This document shows positions 39,207-42,266 of a stretch of DNA of 42,266 bases, in pieces. Position 1 is the stretch's first letter. Every line of letters begins with the position of its first letter. Location of the stretch: IMG/VR virus record IMGVR_UViG_3300031566_000118, positions 1-42,266 of that record; one strand, 5' to 3'. A program made the position numbers and the translations under genes. The notes under the pieces are model-generated. The model was given only the letters and a program-made list of their open reading frames with translations. It did not search any database and was not told where the DNA came from. Source of the DNA: a virus.

Positions 39207-39623
39207 ATGCTGACAGAACTGAGAAATGCAGAGGTTAAAGCCTTCCGCAAAAAGATTGATGTATTTATCGCCAAAAAGCTGAAATTTATGCTCGACGTAG
39301 AGAATTGGCAGGGGGTTGAACTCCACCGAAAATATGGCTTTCCATCTAACCGCCAGTCCGAGTTAATGAATCCCGAAAAATATCTAGGTCCTATAGTCAG
39401 TGATGACTTACTGGCAATTTTATTAGGAGGTAATTTTGTGACAACGGAACAGATCAAGAAGGATGCGGGGTTAACAGAGAAGGAACTGGACTATTTCAAT
39501 GAGAATTTCGGGTTTTATGGCAACAAGGAGCTGCGACAGGAGATTATCCGGCTTCTTAGGGCGGGGGAAGATCCGGAGAAGGTGTTGCGGAACTACCGCT
39601 TAGAGAAGGGCATCCCAGACTAA
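39207..39623 (+). CDS. candidate regulator/repressor, leaderless
   Basis: 138 residues from ATG 39207, which lies at the predicted transcription start. The middle contains an HTH-like stretch, TTEQIKKDAGLTEKELDYFN (~75-94), preceded by KAFRKKIDVFIAKKLKF; the rest is helical. The gene is divergent from the leftward early operon, as in lysogeny switches. An in-frame ATG upstream (39141) would place the start in the promoter, so it is less likely. No known family was recognised; the repressor role is inferred from leaderless transcription and position. Confidence 0.55.
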   Translation: MLTELRNAEVKAFRKKIDVFIAKKLKFMLDVENWQGVELHRKYGFPSNRQSELMNPEKYLGPIVSDDLLAILLGGNFVTTEQIKKDAGLTEKELDYFNENFGFYGNKELRQEIIRLLRAGEDPEKVLRNYRLEKGIPD

Positions 39624-39755
39624 AAATTTTTTACCCAAATTTTTCCAGCAATGGATACAGGCTAGGAAAGACAGTATATTTTCCCTTAAGTATAATAATT
39701 ATAACCTTGTGTCAATACTCGAAAAATACCGATTTTATACGGATGAGAATAGGCA

Positions 39756-40847
39756 ATGAACATTAAACTCGATTCTGAATTTCAATCTTTAATCCCACCG
39801 ATCACCCCAGAAGAAAAACTGCTATTAGAGCAAAGTATAATAGCTGAAGGATGCCGTGATGCCCTTGTAGTATGGCAAGAGAAAAATATTCTGCTAGACG
39901 GCCACAATCGCCTAGAAATTTGCAACCGCCGGGGGATTTCATTTCAAACCGCTGAAATTAGCTTGGCAGACAGGGAAGAGGCCGCCGATTGGATAGATAG
40001 AAACCAGCTAGGCCGTAGAAATCTTACGCCAGACCAGATGAGTATTCTGCGGGGGCGCAGATATAATCGGGCGAAACAGAATCTCGGCGGACAGATCCCG
40101 GGATCAAGGGTAGATCAAAATGAGCCACCCATATCCACCGCTGACCGCCTCGCAAAAGAGCATGGCGTATCACCGGCCACGATCAAACGGGATGGGAAAA
40201 TTGCCATATTTCTTGAACAGTATCCAGACGAATCGCAAGCCATTATACAGGGCAAAAAAAGCCTTGCTGACGTCCGGCGTGAGATTAAGCGCAAGGAAAT
40301 AATTGAAAAACTGGAAGATATAGATACAAAAAAAGTCAAAGCCATAGAAGGAATTTACGATGTTATTATTATTGATCCACCTTGGCCGACAGAAAAGATA
40401 GAACGTGATATAGCGCCAGATCAGGTTGGGTTTGATTATCCAACTATGACGACAGCTGAACTTGAGGCGTTTAATATCCCGGCAGCTGATAATTGTCATG
40501 TCTGGCTATGGACAACACATAAGTTCCTACCAATAGCATTTCGCTTATTGCAAGTATGGGGCTTGAAATATGTGTGTTGTTTCGTGTGGCATAAACCAGG
40601 CGGATTCCAACCCTTTGGATTACCACAATATAACTGTGAGTTTGCTTTATATGCCAGAAAAGGAACACCGCAATTTATTGATGCTAAAGCTTTCCCGGTA
40701 TGCTTCGAAGCATCCCGCACCGGACATTCTGAAAAGCCAGAATTATTTTATGATGTAATCCGGAGAGTTACCGCTGGTCGCCGGATAGATATTTTTAATA
40801 GGCGTTTAATTGAAGGATTTGATGGTTGGGGACTAGAAGCAATATAG
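39756..40847 (+). CDS. ParB-like N-domain fused to an MT-A70-type adenine methyltransferase
   Basis: 363 residues. Residues ~1-185: ParB/Srx-type NTPase-like start, with ILLDGHNRLEICNRRGI (~46-62) and a helix-rich DNA-binding part (LAKEHGVSPATIKRDGKIA, an HTH). Residues ~190-363: VIIIDPPWP (DPPW, ~206) of N6-adenine methyltransferases of the MT-A70 group, with SEKPELFYDVIRR near the end. It may methylate adenine in its own or host DNA; the N-domain should set the sequence choice. Follows 130 bp of AT-rich leader and is directly joined to the next gene. Confidence 0.85.
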   Translation: MNIKLDSEFQSLIPPITPEEKLLLEQSIIAEGCRDALVVWQEKNILLDGHNRLEICNRRGISFQTAEISLADREEAADWIDRNQLGRRNLTPDQMSILRGRRYNRAKQNLGGQIPGSRVDQNEPPISTADRLAKEHGVSPATIKRDGKIAIFLEQYPDESQAIIQGKKSLADVRREIKRKEIIEKLEDIDTKKVKAIEGIYDVIIIDPPWPTEKIERDIAPDQVGFDYPTMTTAELEAFNIPAADNCHVWLWTTHKFLPIAFRLLQVWGLKYVCCFVWHKPGGFQPFGLPQYNCEFALYARKGTPQFIDAKAFPVCFEASRTGHSEKPELFYDVIRRVTAGRRIDIFNRRLIEGFDGWGLEAI

Positions 40848-41336
40848 ATGGAAAAATGGCAATACCAAAAACAATGGGCTGATGGATTTTTACCAGAAAT
40901 AAAACGCATTTTAGGCGAACATCTTATTAGCGAACCGCCGATAGAAGAAGATGCTGAACATAACACAGATTTAATGGTACTTCGGCTTGATGCTGTACGG
41001 ATTGCGTGTCGAATCCGAAAATATGATTATTTAAAAATTTACGGGAATGAATTTACTATTAGAGCAGGATTACCAAGTGGAGCCAAAACGGAATTAACCA
41101 AAATCATAGAAGGCTGGGGGGATTATTTTTTCTATGCCTTCTGCGATGAGCAAGAAGAACACTTAGCGAAATGGTCTTTGTGCAATCTGAATGTCTTCAG
41201 GCTATGGTTCAACCGTCAAATAATCAAAAATAAAGAACTTCCTGGAGACAAAATTCCCAATCGCGATAATTCATCCTATTTCATGGCTTTTACTTTTTCA
41301 GATTTACCAGAAGATTTTGTTATCGCAAACCTTTAG
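40848..41336 (+). CDS. hypothetical partner of the ParB/MT-A70 gene
   Basis: 162 residues. Starts on the base after the methyltransferase stop. The centre has TDLMVLRLDAVRIACRIRKY, EFTIRAGLPSGAKTELTKII and WGDYFFYAFCDEQEEHLAKW. The 'D-..-R-Y...E-F-T-I-R' strand-rich core resembles a PD-(D/E)XK-like fold, but the catalytic set is not certain. It could be a nuclease or DNA-end protein that works with the methylation; that is an inference. Confidence 0.55.
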   Translation: MEKWQYQKQWADGFLPEIKRILGEHLISEPPIEEDAEHNTDLMVLRLDAVRIACRIRKYDYLKIYGNEFTIRAGLPSGAKTELTKIIEGWGDYFFYAFCDEQEEHLAKWSLCNLNVFRLWFNRQIIKNKELPGDKIPNRDNSSYFMAFTFSDLPEDFVIANL

Positions 41337-41343
41337 GTGGCAA

Positions 41344-41562
41344 TTGGCCCTAACCCCCAAGTGCATAAAATGTGGAAGGAAACATGAGCCGGTAGCAAGC
41401 CGGTTTAATGATATCACCAGCACAATATGCGACGAGCCCTGCTTGACGGAGTGTATCCAGTGCATTCAAGCTCGGAATGACTTGTGGCCATGTTTCAGGA
41501 CAGGCACCCGGACTTATTGTGACCAAGTAAAATGCAAGTATAGGGGGAGATGTTTAGTATGA
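41344..41562 (+). CDS. 72-residue zinc protein, TTG start
   Basis: TTG 41344 follows AGGTGG; TTG 41317 lies inside the previous gene. CIKCGRKH near the N-terminus, then CDEPCLTECIQCIQ and CDQVKCKYRGRC: nine or more Cys in CxxC pairs, so several zinc sites. It ends with the ATGA overlap. Function unknown. Confidence 0.5.
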   Translation: MALTPKCIKCGRKHEPVASRFNDITSTICDEPCLTECIQCIQARNDLWPCFRTGTRTYCDQVKCKYRGRCLV

Positions 41563-41924
41563 AGCTCCCTCCACCCAGGCCCTGCATCCACTGTCATAAA
41601 ATGTTTCAACCAGGCTTTAGAGGCCAAGCGCAAAAATGGTGTCTTAAAACAGCAGAATGCCGAGAAGATCACCTGGAAGTCAAAAGGGAACGCACCCGAC
41701 AGATCCGGATCCTCCGGAAAGAGAATGGCCCAGTATATAAGCTCTCGGATGGTCATGGGGAGAGGACAAAACAGGGGGGGCCCAACGGTTGGAATTGCGT
41801 GGAGTGCGGCAAGCCCCTGTCTGGTCCATATCGGTACCGGCATCCTGGGGCATGTCAGCAAAAAATGTTTGCTCGGGAGCAACGGACTGAGGGAGATTGG
41901 CTTTATGCGGAGGCGGGGGAGTGA
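41559..41924 (+). CDS. 121-residue zinc-binding protein
   Basis: From ATG 41559, overlapping the previous TGA. Two zinc units: CIHCHKMFQPGFRGQAQKWC plus C, and WNCVECGKPLSG with HPGAC. Between them lies a basic helix (EVKRERTRQIRILRKE). Resembles small phage nucleic-acid-binding proteins. Ends in GTGA overlap with the next. Confidence 0.55.
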   Translation: MKLPPPRPCIHCHKMFQPGFRGQAQKWCLKTAECREDHLEVKRERTRQIRILRKENGPVYKLSDGHGERTKQGGPNGWNCVECGKPLSGPYRYRHPGACQQKMFAREQRTEGDWLYAEAGE

Positions 41925-42220
41925 GGCCATATTACCAAACTATGAATCTATTAAACCTTAAAGAGAATTTTAAGAAATATAAAGTACCTGCCAAGTCGCT
42001 CGAAGATTTTCTAAATCGTTATTATAAACACGAGAGGTTCAGGGGTCGAGGAGATGAGTACGCAAGGAAACTAATTGAATCCCATCGATCTGATTTTGAA
42101 CAAGATGGATATGACATTATCAGTCATCATGACAGCGTAACTGGTAGAATTGTAGCCTATTATGGGTCATCTATTAGACAGAAGGCATCAAAGCAAGAAC
42201 AGGAGAGGTTGTTTAATTGA
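41921..42220 (+). CDS. 99-residue hypothetical protein, GTG start
   Basis: GTG 41921 overlaps the previous TGA and follows GGAGGCGGGGGA; ATG 41942 in the same frame has no site, so GTG is preferred. Product: helical, basic (KENFKKYKVPAKSLEDFLNR, then HERFRGRGDEYARKLIESHR), ending in KASKQEQERLFN. Function unknown. Confidence 0.55.
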   Translation: MRPYYQTMNLLNLKENFKKYKVPAKSLEDFLNRYYKHERFRGRGDEYARKLIESHRSDFEQDGYDIISHHDSVTGRIVAYYGSSIRQKASKQEQERLFN

Positions 42221-42266
42221 CAGATTATTCCACATACCAGCAGGAGCAGGAAGACAGGATGAGGGC
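42217..42266 (+). CDS. start of a further gene, cut by the window edge
   Basis: TTG 42217 overlaps the previous TGA (TTGA) and AGGAGAGG lies upstream. The visible start is MTDYSTYQQEQEDRMR. Too short to identify. Confidence 0.45.
   Translation, partial: MTDYSTYQQEQEDRMR

Overview
The window is most of the genome of a temperate, long-tailed (siphovirus-type) phage or prophage. The host cannot be named from the sequence. Lipobox signal peptides and Sec signals suit a bacterium with a Gram-negative envelope, and the integrase sits beside the 3' end of a tRNA gene, possibly tRNA-Pro. Most genes start after clear GGAGG-type ribosome binding sites, and many neighbours overlap by 4 nt (ATGA/GTGA).

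Region 1 (1-28900, + strand) is the virion and lysis module. It starts at what is probably the last codons of the capsid gene. A 5.7-kb set of small Ig-like, repeat-rich and membrane-free accessory proteins follows, then head-tail connector, head-tail adaptor, tail terminator, tail tube, tail assembly chaperones (with a textbook -1 frameshift site), an HK97 gp10-like protein, a free-standing NUMOD3 homing endonuclease, the tape measure, tail tip proteins and a 1063-residue collagen-like fibre. Glycosyltransferases and methyltransferases, two of them fused, lie among these genes at 3258, 7641, 8303 and 19665. An M23 peptidase, a lipoprotein and several very small membrane proteins form the presumed lysis end.

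Region 2 (29035-30640) is an IS200/IS605 element with tnpA, tnpB and both terminal hairpins, inserted where the two transcription units converge.

Region 3 (30673-39147, - strand) is the leftward early operon. In transcription order it starts from a near-perfect promoter (TTGACA, 18 bp, TATAAT) and runs through a lipoprotein, small proteins, an RNA-rich stretch without protein genes, several zinc-ribbon and membrane microproteins, a RecE-like exonuclease, RecT, a DUF5131 protein and a tyrosine integrase. The attP region, with a tRNA 3' end and repeated arm-type motifs, follows the integrase.

Region 4 (39172-42266, + strand) is divergent from region 3. A probably leaderless regulator gene is followed by a ParB/MT-A70 methyltransferase fusion, an adjacent partner of unknown function and small zinc proteins.

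The most unusual item is at 37789-37980 (- strand). Eight-bp acceptor-like ends, a D-arm-like block and a T-arm enclose about 130 nt containing a closing helix and an H-type pseudoknot. This is a tRNA-like or tmRNA-like RNA that fits no ordinary tRNA. A second structured element (8-bp inverted repeat inside an 11-bp direct repeat) lies immediately upstream of it. Other points of note are a zinc-finger microprotein that carries a copy of the tape-measure C-terminus, an apparent one-base frameshift at the tape-measure start, and a sharp G+C change inside the glycosyltransferase next to the collagen fibre.
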